Assembly (NCBI RefSeq): GCF_050947875.1
Contig: NC_134568.1
Span: forward strand, 210,087,845-210,151,844
Direction: 5' to 3'
Length of the DNA stretch: 64,000 nucleotides
From: Dermacentor variabilis
Lineage: Eukaryota > Arthropoda > Arachnida > Ixodida > Ixodidae
Position 1 is the first letter of the stretch. Every line of letters begins with the position of its first letter. Shown here piece by piece: positions 1-12,200 of this stretch. Below the pieces are notes generated by a model, which saw nothing but the letters and a program-made list of their open reading frames with translations, was not told the origin of the DNA and did not search any database. The position numbers and the translations under genes were made by a program.

Positions 1-63
1 TTTGATTTATTTCTTGAAATGGTCAGCCTTGATTGTATTGTTGTTGCTATTTGCTGCACGCAG

Positions 64-216
64 ACACTGGCCAAGAAGGTGCCATCAATTCAGCTCCTTT
101 CATTAGCCGAGACGCTCCTTCAAGGTCTCAAGGATCCAGTGTCAAGTAGTTCCTCTGGTGCAGCCCATGTGCTTTCTGGCCTGCTGCAGCTGCGTGGTGC
201 TGAGCTGCGAGCTGAA
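64..216 (+). CDS. MROH1: MROH1-like exon a (internal; first in window)
   Basis: The acceptor is AG at 62-63 and the donor is gtacgc from 217. The exon has 153 nt, encodes residues 1-51 of the visible part, starts and ends in phase 0, and is more GC-rich than its flanks. It reads as a HEAT helical pair: TLAKKVPSIQLLSLAETLL, then a serine run and GAAHVLSGLLQLRG. The open frame upstream of 64 is intronic, because it lies before the acceptor. Confidence 0.8.
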
Positions 217-3200
217 GTACGCATTTTCTGTTTAAGTATGTTGCTCAAACTGAGAATTAGATGTGAAATTCATGGAGTGCTGCACTAACTAACACTGGAA
301 TCTGCCATAGTGGCTTAGCGGCTATGGTGTTGCACTGCTAGCACAAGATCGTGGGATCAAATCCCAGCCGTGGCAGCCGCATTTTGATGCGGGCGAAATG
401 CAAAAAAACTAGTGTCTCGTGCATTGGGGGTACGTTAAAGATCCCCTGGTGGTCAAAATTAATCCAGAGGCATGCCTCATAATCAAATTGTGGTTTTGGC
501 GTGTAAAGCCTGAGAATTCAATTCAGACAACAGTGGATAACATTTGAAAAATGCACTCGATTGCTTGCTCAGGTTGTCTTTCCTTCTTTTCTCTCTCTCT
601 CTTGCCCTCATGTTTAATTTATTTAGTTGACGAAGCAGATTACATTAATGTTAATGAATTGTACCCACAGTGTCATATGCTTTAGCTTTATGTACACTGT
701 TTCTTCTGTCTCGCCTCCGATTAACATCACGTAGTGACAATGCAGTAATTGGCTGTTAAATCCACTTAATCCTTTCAGAAACCATGTACATAATTGTGTA
801 CATTGTGAACTTCCACCTTTTCTTCCAAGTGTGTTACAGATGCTGCCAATTTAGGAATTCCAGTAGAATTATCCACTCTTCTTCTTGCAACTGTAGAGTT
901 TGCTGTGCCATATAGTGAACATGTATAAAACCAATGTGGAAAATATTCATCATGGCAGCGCGTGGCCGATGTTACCAGATAAGCCATCTAATATTTTGCT
1001 GTGTTTTCAGCATTGTCTATGACTTTCAAAGAATTTTTCGTTGATATAATGATCATGTGATTGTCTCAAAATAGAATACAAAACCGACACTCACAAGGTG
1101 TCCTCTCAGTTTCGTTATTTATGTATGGTGACAAACGTGTACAAAGCGTCTTAGTGGACGCGTTCAGAATGCTGTACATGAAGCAGTGTGCAGCACAGAG
1201 CAGTGCTCGACTCTGCTAGCTAGTGAACTCGTAGGTTGAACTGTAGGATGCAGTGACTCATAAGGTTGATTATGGAGTAAACTTAGGCTTTACTGTATGC
1301 TATATCTTTGAAAATTGAATGCACAAATGATTGCAGTCAACTTCTGTTAATTTGACTTAGGTAATTTTAACTAGGAGGTGTTGCTTATCGTTACATTAAA
1401 AGCATGACTGGTTCAACTAAAAGGTGTGACCATGCTGCAGCGAGGCTGTAAAGACATCATGCTACTAATTTGGAAGGCCATGCTGATGCCACAGCTTAGT
1501 GTAATGGTCGGTAGAGCATGGTGTGCATCGTTCCTCATAGACATGGCAGTGCAGCTTCAAGCACAGTCATGAGGCAGGTGACGAGGGTGTAGCAGGGCAG
1601 CATTAACTTCACTTGTAAAAGATGCTTTTAACCCTGTCAGGGGCTGTATACACAATTGTGTGCACCAAGATAGTGCATTAAGAGCGAAAGCATTAGCAAT
1701 ATGCAATATGTATGCATATTTAAAATGTATTGCATACATCTTGAAATTCTTCTGATTGAAAACGGGCTGCAAGTTTCAATAACATGTGCAAAATGCTTCT
1801 GCAAAACGAGGGGGAAGGGGTTGAGTGTTTTTACTTCTTTTCAGTATGTTGTATGTAGCAGGTTAACTTTTTTCATTATGCATTATGCATTAGTGTTGTG
1901 CACCAGGCTTAATATTCAAGTGGCTGGTTAGGGGCTTTTCAAGCCTGCTAGACAAGAAATAGTTGATGTTTTCATGTAGGATGTTCCAGTAGTGAGCTTT
2001 CACATGGAATCCACATTCTGTAAACTTGACGAACTCACTGAAGAATGTAAAATTCTTAATCTAATCTACAGCTCTATGCTTTTTATGATTCTGTAGATGC
2101 AAGCAATATGGTGAAAGTAAGTTTTCAATCAAGAGAATGAATTGGCGCCTTAAAGAGCTACAAACTTTTTGTTCAGAAAGATTCATGAGGCGATGCCCTT
2201 GAATATAAGACATATTGCATGTCTGTTAACAAAAAATTGCGCCCTATGGATCCCTATTGATCTCCTTATTTATCTCGCTCATTGCATAGTGAGGGCCTCA
2301 ACTTTAGCATTCTTGATTGGCCGGTTGCCTGCTCGTAAGCTCACTTACATGATGCTAGCAGCTCAAAGGATCTCTGTAGCACCTCTCCCCTTAATGCAGA
2401 AGATGTAGGTTTGGCTCCCACCTGCAGCAAATTCTTTTTGTCCACTATTATTTTCCTTTACCTTAATATTACTATGTATCAATTAAACATAGCAATTAGT
2501 AATCTGTTCTATGCTTTCTACGGCTTTCTATGCCATTGTCTGTTTTCTTCACATGGTTGTAGCCAATAAAAAAAAAAAATTAGCCCTTTGGTTGCCCTTA
2601 TTGTTGTAATAGTAGTGCTGCACCTCAGACTTTCCTTGCGTAACCTTGGACACATTGTCAATTGTACGTGGTCCCTAATTGTTGCAAGCTGAGTTTCAAG
2701 GTTTTGAAACAAATAATTCTTTCAGTATGCATTACTTACAATTTTCTTTGATTTTTCCCGGGTTGTTTGCCCCTCTCCCCCCTCTCTCGCCTCCCCCCCA
2801 CGCCTCGTGCAAGAAAGACTGTGTGCTTCCGCCCTGCTTTCCTCCCTCCCTTGCATGCAAGATATTGACTTGCGATCATCGGCTGACCCTCACAAGCCAG
2901 TTGCCAGCCCGTGTCGACACGGCAGAAGTCTATTTTATACGGCCAATTTCACAAATATTGCCGCTAATTTCGTCCGCTGTAGCCGATAGTCCATTGCAAT
3001 AGTCCATTAAAAGTGAACTTCGTCGCATTACTAAAATAGGTAGAACAAACTAAGGCTGAAATATGGTCCATTGTATCTGAAAGTCTGTTGTACGCGGGTC
3101 CTTTCTAACGAGTGTAGACTGTATATGGTAACAAATATAGGATCTAAGGAAATTTTAATGTCAGATGTGACTTCTTTATAACAGGTTCGGCTATATTGCA

Positions 3201-6200
3201 TTTCTTGGTTTTATTTTAATTGAACATTAGCAAGTTTATTAAAATTAAATTCTGGCTTTTTGTAAGTTTATGCCTGGACTTGTCCACATTGCAATGCAAT
3301 TTAATTTTTGATCCCTTAAAACTGTTACATAGCGCATAAGCATTCAGCATCTAGCCATGACAAAGAATGCTCGCTCATATGCAGATCCACTAAATGAACC
3401 ATGAATTGACTTCATTGCATGAATTGCTTCTTAGTCATTGTCTACCGGTTCTTTAGTAATTGAGCACTATTTGTACTATCTTAATTTGATTCGGTTGGAA
3501 TTTGTGTCATTCAATGATTTTGTACAAGTAGTGCAGACAACTGTTGATTCAACACCTGACAACTATGTAGCATTCTTTTATTTGAGCATGTTCAAGGCCC
3601 GAAAACATTCCCACATTTTGTAAACATTTCCTTTGATCCGAACTTACAGATAATTTAAGCCAATTTTACAACCTTGCCAAGGTCAAATTGACTTAACTGT
3701 CACAGTCCTATCTTGCTCCTTGCTCTTTCGAATGGGTGCGGGGCTGTGCGGCCACGGGACAGTTTGTATTTGTTACCACTTTGCAAGAGGGTCACGCCAC
3801 CAGTGGGGAAGTCATCTAGCCCCCCACATGGGAAGAGAGGAGTAAGGCATCTGCTTGACTCGCTGTGACAGCGCACTGGGAAAGTATAAAACGGCAATAG
3901 TGCGTAGTGTGCGAATGTAGGAAAAAAGGACAGAGAAGACTAACGAGTGCTCTGTCCTTTTTCCTACATTCATGTGCTACGCACTGCTGCCGTTATGAAC
4001 TACGACAAACTCACCCAAGCTTCTACTCTAATAAACTATAAAATTTCATAATTCCCATAAGCTTCAGATTTCTAAATCAAACAAGATTACAGTACTGCAT
4101 CTTCTACTAGCTATCCGTCACTGTTTTCTCTGGTTGTAAGTTCAATTCCTGGTTTTGCTGACCACATTTCAGGGGAGGTAGGATTAGGCTGTAGGTGTTT
4201 CTCTGGGCTAATATGAGAAGCAGAGACATGCTCAGGTGGAGAGGAGCGATCACTGAGGTCACTGTCCTTGCTTGCCGTTTAGTCTTTGTGGCCCTTTAGC
4301 GCTGCATGTGGCAAGACAGGTGGGGCTGAAGCCCAGGTGTGGTGAGTAGCCTTCATACAGATGGCTGTACGCTGCACTTGAATGCATGTGTGTGAAGGCT
4401 GTACAGGGTGGATGGAGGTGCGGCTGTCAAGTTGCATCGATTGCCTGCTAGTTGTATGCTCTCAGTTGCTACTTCACTGATAACTCAATTCTGCTGTCGC
4501 CGTTGCGGTTCCTAAGAAGCGGTGCTGTCAAATAACGGTGAACGTCGGTGGTGCATCGGGCATTCAATTCTGGTGTACAATGTGTGGTGAATGGGTGTGC
4601 AGTCCTTGTGCATTTGTCTTTGGACACCAGGCACGTGCACTAAATATTGGCCGTACATGATCTGGAAATAAACTTTCCATGGTTTTCTTGCATTTCTGCA
4701 GTTTGCAGGACGATAAACATTGAGAGCTCTCGTGGTTTGTGTGTTTCATTGATTCTTGCAAAGATTCCTTCACGTGTGTCTCATGAAAATCTGAGGAGGA
4801 CCTTCATGCGGGTATTTTCAGGACTGTATCTCATATGATAATTGTCGTGTGCTGATACAGACATCTCTCAAATGTAGCATAAGGAGTCTATGAATTTTTT
4901 AGTTATTACCTCATACTCAGTGAAATTTTCTAACATTACAGGTGGCCCACCTTGTTGAGAGCTTGCACCAACAGCTCTCGCATGTCCATTCTCCCCAGAC
5001 GCAGTCTGAGGCCCTTGAAGTGATCCGAACTTTGGCACGACACCACTCGAACCTCGTTGTGAATGCCCTCCTGACCTATCCGTTGCCTTATGACAAGTAT
5101 GTCATGTGTCTTTGCTCAGCAAGTTAAAGTAAATCCTTGTTAGAACTAAGTTCCTTTATTTAAATTACTACTGTATTCAAAATTTGTTAGGATACCATTC
5201 ATTGTGCATGAATTCTAGACAGGTTTACTTGAAATGTAATGACAGCAATCTGATTTGAAGGGCCCCTCACCAGGCCTGGCCATTTTGAGCTGACAAGCGC
5301 AGAGCATATATTGTGCGATAACAATTGTGTCTGCAAATTATTACACCGCTACACGCCACGGAAAGTCCCGAAATTTCAATCCGATCGCCGTTTCCTTCAC
5401 TCGCGGCCGCCGCGCTCCAAGCTGGACGGTGACGTAATAGCGCCCCTGCGCCTACGTAATCGTGTCCGCAGTGCGGCGTTGCTTGTAGTGACACGTGACT
5501 TTGAGAATTAATCAAGACAACATCTGTTATCTGTGCAATCTGTTGCTTGAATTGATGAATTGAAGTTTAGAGAAATAATAAAACACACAAACAGAATGTC
5601 TGCGCTTTTTTTGTTTTACTTCGCACCAAAGCAAGAGAGATGTACTTCTGCTTCGTCTGCTTGTTTTCACGGTCGTGTGGTCACGTGCACAGGTACCGAA
5701 ACTGTGCCATTTTCTACCGTGTTCCGCCACGTGATCATGCTCTGTGATCCACTTGTTGTGCCTCAGTATTCGTGTAGCACCGAATCATACCGCTAGTCAT
5801 GTTTCCTTGTGCACAGCGCGCAAAATCATGCATTCCGCGAACGAGACAACAGCTTGCGCACTGTGCGGTCAGCGGAAATGCGTAGCCCAGGAAAAAAAAA
5901 AGCGAGGAGAAAAAAAAAATGAAGGCGGGGCCTGTGACTTACACATCACACAATCCTCGAGGTCTGGTATGGGAGAACGCAGGGAAGGAATTTCGCTTGT
6001 GAAGGCTAGACTGGGCGAGTGGAGAGAGCATCTTGCTTGGCAGTGGAGCCCGCCTGCTGAAATCGTGGGTTCGTGGCACTGAAATATTTCTATCTCGGCT
6101 ATTAATGAGCCGATTTGAAAAATTTTTGCAGCATAATGCTCCCTAAAGGACATGTAATAACTTCCAGCGTAAACAGAAATTTGCTATGGGGCCTGGTGAG

Positions 6201-9200
6201 GGGCTTTTTAATACAAAGAGCCAATGTGGGAAGGGGTTAGAATTCCTCTTTTCTTTTTTTTTAATTCCCTATGCTTGTGCCAATGTTGTACCTACTGCCT
6301 CATATAGACTGGGACAGGTTTAAGAACTGCATAAATGCTAGGACAAAGTAACCCTCTTCACGAGTAGCCTTGCCAAATGCATTGGATGCACTTGCAGTTT
6401 TAAGTAGAGCCTACGTTACAGGTCATCTTGATATTTTATGTAATTTGGTTGGGCCTGTACATATGTGACCCAGGCATGGCACTGCCAATGCCCTCACTAA
6501 AGTCTGTGATGCTGCGGCAAAGCTGCAGTGTTGGTAACATGTATATGTTAAAGAAGTGGCACTGAATGGTACACAGGGACCAAAAGAGTTAGTTGTAGTG
6601 TATTGATTCAACCCAGAGCTGAAATCACACCCTCAGTTTTTTACAGCTGCATGGAAATCACATGACACAGCGATGCAATTTTTTTTTTGCATTCCTTTTT
6701 TCTATTTTCAGTAATTTCCTTCAGTATGCATTTCAGTTTGCCCTATTGCAATATTGTGTTCTTAGGCAGGTGTGCGAGTGTTGGTCAGCACTGGCCAAAG
6801 ACGCTGCCATGGGTTCGAGTATTGTGAACCACCTGCTGGAAATGCTGGACAACCAGGGAGCTACAGAATTTCATCCAGACCCCAAAAGCCAAAGAGGCAC
6901 CATCAGAGTGGCCGTTAGGGATGTGCTTGCGGTGGGTGCTTTTCGATTGAGGCAGCTAAGAAAGCATGTTGCAAGCTAGTATACAGTCTCTGAAAGTAAA
7001 GAAAAGCAGTTTTATTTATACCTTGACCTTCATCTTACTGTCCTGCTGGACGTCTCATCCAGGATGAAAATGGCAAGAAAAGTGGGGCAGAGGTGGGTGG
7101 GTGATGCTAGTCCTTGTCTTATGCCTATCTTCAACTTTTCTCAAAAGTCTGTGATCATGAGTCAGCCAGCTCTAGTTGTCTGCCTTGCATTTGTGCTTCA
7201 GTACATCTTTCCAGAAGCTACATGATTCTCCTTATTCATCAGGTCACAAAACTACTCTATGTTAAGATTTGGTCAGGACAACTAAACTGAGAAAGCAGAA
7301 CTTACTACAAGAGAGAACTGCTAGAGAAATGTAGGCCTGTGCCAACGTGGTACCTGTTAGCAACAACACTTGAGTGCATAAAATATTTGCAGCTCTGTCC
7401 TGCGATAAGTACTGGTGTTATTGGCCAATTATGCACATCAGCTGTGGTATTATTTCCGTAGGAGTTAATTAAATTGACGTAGGGGGTGATGCTTATCATT
7501 ATAGCTTCATTGCTTCATGAGCTGATTAGTCTAACCTCGATATACAGTTAGACCTCTATATAACGAACTTCAATATAATGAAATCCTCGTTATAATGGAA
7601 GTATTTAACTTTTCATAACCTCTTGTTTATAGAAACACCATGTATTTAGAACCTCAATATAACGAACTGTGTATGTGATTTCAATATAACTAAATTTCAC
7701 TGCCGCCACAAAGGAATGCTGTGACAATAAATTAAAACTTCTCCAGACGCAGATAGTGAAATGATTGAATTACAAGGCTGCTTGCAAATGCACCTCAAAT
7801 CGCATGCCACATGACAATAGCCGAAGTGGAGCCACATCATGTTCTGTATGAAGTCCAAGTGCGATAAGATCCTATTTCGCTCCATTCACTTTGTGCCAGG
7901 GTGAGACAAGAAAGATGGTGGTTTAATGAGTGCCACCTTCCTGCGCGTGCAAAGGTAAAGAGGCAGGGAGGAGCGAGCTCGCGGTAATGCGATCAAGCGC
8001 GCGTGAGGGGCAGGGGAGGCATGGAGTTGGCACGCCTCTCAGCAATGGCTGTGCATGGCTGTAAGTGCGACTGAGAGCACACCCAGCTGCGCACCCTGCT
8101 TTAGAGGTAATCTGCCACCTATGCAAAGAGTGGGCCTGCTGAGATGGCGGGGCATCATATGTATAAGCTGTCTTACCACGCGTTTAGTATTGGAGGTAGC
8201 ATAATCTCGAGTTTCAGTGACCCCTTAGAGTGAGAGGCAGACTAAGCATTCGCTCCCCGCTGCCGGTGCTTTTCCTGATAGCGTCATCCCAGTGTGGGGG
8301 ACGCTATCAGCTGCAGGGGCTGAGTGCACGTGAAAGCGTGACTGGCTTCACTTAACTCATACCATTGAGAAGATATCGTTGATATACATGGCATGAAACC
8401 GTACCATTCGTCGCCAACTCCCAAATTTATCAAAATGAATCGTTTTCTCATTCAAATATGCTTTTTTCGATTGCCCGATAATTCGGAAAATTCTGCAGCC
8501 CCTTTCCGTGCAAGAAAAATCGATCGGCGACTGTACTTAATTGAAAATCATATTTAGCGCCAGCGAACAAGGACAGAAAGGAGACGACACCACAATGCGT
8601 TGGGAGTATAAACCTAGGGCTAATAAGCCTCTATTGCCGTAGTGGTCCGCCCACTCGAGGCTTGTCAAGAGGAGCATTGCCAACTTGTGCTTTGGAAATG
8701 CAGAAAAGAAATCTTGCCACCATAAGATCTATACGAGTCTTATGGATCAGTCGGGAAGGTTATCAACAGCAGGGTTTCCGGAGTCGGTGCATGTTTCGGT
8801 TGTAGAGGGGCTGCTAAAAAGATGCGGGTCAGACAACACAACTTGGGACGTGGCAAATCAACAGACGAAACACAGAAGGAAGGTAGCGGTAGTGCCCTAT
8901 CTGCATACAACGGCACATAGTCTTAAGAAAATGACTAGCCGGGTGGACACAAAAGTGGCTTTTTCAGCGTCAGAAAAACTCTCGAAAATATGTCGGTTAA
9001 CGGACCCGTGCCGTAAGCCAGCTGTCGAATGCTCTACGAATCATTGTAAAGCACCAGTGGGTTGCGTAGAAGCTGTTGTTTATGAGCTTCCGCTGTTGTG
9101 TGGGAAAAAATACATTGGACAGACAGGAAGGTGTCTTAATGACCAGAAATAAGCAATACCGTCATTTGTCAACTCACTGTCATGAATGCGGCTGTGCGCC

Positions 9201-12200
9201 AGTGTATAGGTCCTGTCGGGTTCTTGCAAAGCACAAAGATAAAGATGTGCGAGAAATTATTGAGCCTCAGGGATATCTGTCGGAATAGTGATACGTGTCT
9301 TAGTGCCCCTTCGGTCTACTTGTTAGATAAGGAGGCAGCTTTTTTGGATGGTTAAAATGTGGATGAGGTGGTGCCACTGTGCATGGTGGGTGTTTCCTGA
9401 AAATCAAGTTGTTGAAGTTAGCGCATTGTGGTGTCAGCTCCCTTCTGTCCTTGTTTGCTGGCACTAAATATGCTTTCCAAGTCAGTTTACCAACACGCCT
9501 AACAAACGGCAATGCTGTACTTATTTGCGTAAAAGGTCGAATTTCAATAGAATGAAATTTAGTTATAAAGAAGCAAATTGCTGATTTTACGATCTTCATT
9601 ATATTGAGATTTTATAACAAAGCTGCATCTGAAATGAAAATGTCTTTGTTATAGTTGATATTTGTTGCAAGCATAATGCTAATATCGGCGAAAAAAATTT
9701 GCTATCATTGCGAAAACAATGCACAATGCCTCTGACGGGCCAGTAAAAGGCCTCCTGCGCATTTTACGGCCCGTAAGCAGGGATGCGATCGCATATCATT
9801 GTTCGAAACATGCATTCAGTTTGCATCCGATTTCATCTCACGCGATTGGCCTAGGCCATGCCGACGTGTGCGGCTGACGATGTCGGCGTGACCTAGGCCA
9901 GTCGTGTGAGGTGAAACTGAATGCACGTTTCGGACAACGATCTCCGATCGCACCCTAGCTTGCCATACCAATAGGTGGCAAGATAGCGATCACACACACA
10001 CGATTTGAATTGTCGCTAACATGAAATACTGCGATTGGTGTGAACTCACAGGATCTGCACATTGGCTTGCCAACTGCGGTCCAACTAAGCTAAGCCACTG
10101 GCCAAACCGTGCAAACGCATCCAGTATGTGCTATTTCAAGTTGCTCTTGCTGAGTACAGTCGCTGACCAATATTGTAGAGGTGGGAGGGAGCTGCACAAG
10201 TGCCGGAACTTTGCTACTACTGCCATAATTCTAGCCCGTTAGTGCAGTGTAATGTTCAATCGCTGATGAGGTCGGTGGGTACGATCATATTGACATAAAG
10301 CTTCCTGCAGCAGCTTATCACCAGCCACTCCGCCAGCCATTGGTAAATTTATTTCACAGTGGTACTGCCTAGGCCTCTAGGCCTAACCAATGCTGCTTTG
10401 TTGGGAGTCTGCAACCAAAGTTGTGGTTTGGTGTCAAGCTGACGTAATGACAACTTTGTTCGTGTCCACCATGTTCGCAGCATCATGCATGTCAGAAAAA
10501 TCGAGTGGCATGTCCTATGGCGTGCATAAAATCGATTGCCTTTATATATTAGATTTAAGTGGAGGCATTGCAGTGAAGTGCAGTGCAGTGAAGTTCAATA
10601 AGCATGCAGGTCTGAAAAATCGGATGTCTGAAAAAAAAAATAACAAAAGCCGGAGTCTCGCTCGAAAGGCAAAGCACCAATTGCGATAGAAAATTAGTAG
10701 ACAGCTATACAAAGTTAGGATAGCAGTTTTATTGGTGGTATAAACTTGTAAACATTCACTTACTAACTAAATTAACAATGATAGAATGTGTAAGCACGGC
10801 TGAAGGAAGACTTAGAAAGAAACAGACACACAGAGACAGCTCTGTCTCTGTGTGTCTTTACTGTCTATCATGGATTCAAACCAACTAGCCCGGCAACGTG
10901 TTCTAACTAAATTAACAAGCACGGTGTCACACACACCCACAGGTAAACATGAACACATCTCACTCGATGAGCGTAGGAACTTGCTGTAAAAATGTTGGAA
11001 TGAGGAATCGCGGCAGCAGCAGTGATCGAATTGAGCTTCGTCCACCTCGCTTCAACGCGAACGAAACATAGAAAGCACAGCTCATATGAAGCTACCAGCA
11101 CTACGTGCACTCTGCAAACATCGCAGATTGCTTTGAAGATGAAGCCCACACAGGTGCACACTTTGGCCACATCGCAGATCGCTTTCAAGATATGGTGTCC
11201 GCATGACCATGGCGTAAGCAGCAGCTGCCAGAGAAGAACCCGCCCCGCCCTCCCTTGCCTCACCCCCGTGCCTCACACGCAACAGGAGAGGGTGTGCTTC
11301 TGGCCTGCTTTCCTCGCTTGTACACGCGAGATTGAGCTGCATTTATTGGCTCACCCTCGCATGCCGCTTTCACTCGCACATACAGCATACAGCACGCGGC
11401 GACGATTTTATCGCCCTTGAACTTTATATGGAGCCTCTCGGCGCAGCTGACGGTGGAAATGCGCCTGGAGTGTCCATGTAACTACCACAGCAATAAAAAT
11501 GGTCAGCCACTGTACTTGACATTTTTGCTACCAGAACACACACTTTTAGCCACGTGCAAAGAAACATTTGCTTTGCTAAGCCGATGCCGTGTCAGATCCT
11601 ACATTTTCGGTTTCATCACACCAGGGGAATACTCCATTGAAATAAAGTATGACCAACCAAAATTTAGATTTGCTTGATTCTACCCAATAATTCATTCTAT
11701 ATTCATGTTCACTATGTCGAGGTTCAACTGTATGTTGCTGTAGTAGAATCCTGTGAATATGTTCCTCGCTGTTGCATTTTCCTTACTGCCACATCTCGTT
11801 TTCTGTGTCTTTACCACAATTGACTCCTGTGTATTATGTTCCCATTTATACGTCGCCATTCTGTAATGTTCCCACAGCTTACGTTGTATTTAAATGTGGT
11901 GATCACGTAAATTTAGCAGTGCAGAGGGAAATTGAGAAGTATGAAATGCCGGAATTATGCAATCGTCAGTCCCAGTAAACGTGTGATGATGCAGTTGCAA
12001 TTCTTTTCGGCTTTCTAAAGTCAGCTTTGCCGCAAAATAGGCATGTTATGCGTTGAAGCATACTAAGAGTGGGACGGTGCTATCGTCGAGAGACATAGTA
12101 TGTGCTTCTTAATTTTACACCCACGCAAGAGCCGTCTCTGATATTGCTGTGGCAATTCAGGGCCTTCCTCACTGTTACATTTTTCTGCGGTCCATTGAAA

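Larger units (their letters stand above)
217..4941 (+). other. Intron 1 of the MROH1-like gene
   Basis: 4.7 kb, AT-rich. It holds an old Ruka SINE (304-526), a probable second tRNA-like SINE (2290-2510), a GC-rich remnant (about 2760-3124) resembling the interior of the DNA transposons in introns 3 and 4, and a long hairpin (3899-3985). The remnant ends in an inverted-repeat-like GAGTGTAGACTGTA. I see nothing assignable at 530-2280, 3130-3890 or 3990-4930. Confidence 0.7.
7543..9616. mobile_element. Tc1/mariner-like DNA element, copy 1, interrupted by a Penelope-like insertion
   Basis: It begins TACAGTTAGACCTCTATATA then ACGAACTTC and ends near TTCATTATATTGAGATTTTAT, the degenerate inverse of the left end. 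Its body aligns over about 1 kb with 16993-18118. Shared landmarks are CACCATGTATTTAGAACCTC, GAGCGAGCTCGCGGTAATGC and TCGGCGACTGTAC. No transposase is visible, so it is a non-autonomous copy. The collinear match to copy 2 shows that the 8540-9514 segment is foreign. Confidence 0.75.

Noticed and set aside
6768..6769. Alternative acceptor for exon c
   Set aside because: It would break the reading frame inherited from exon b; the AG at 6764-6765 keeps it.
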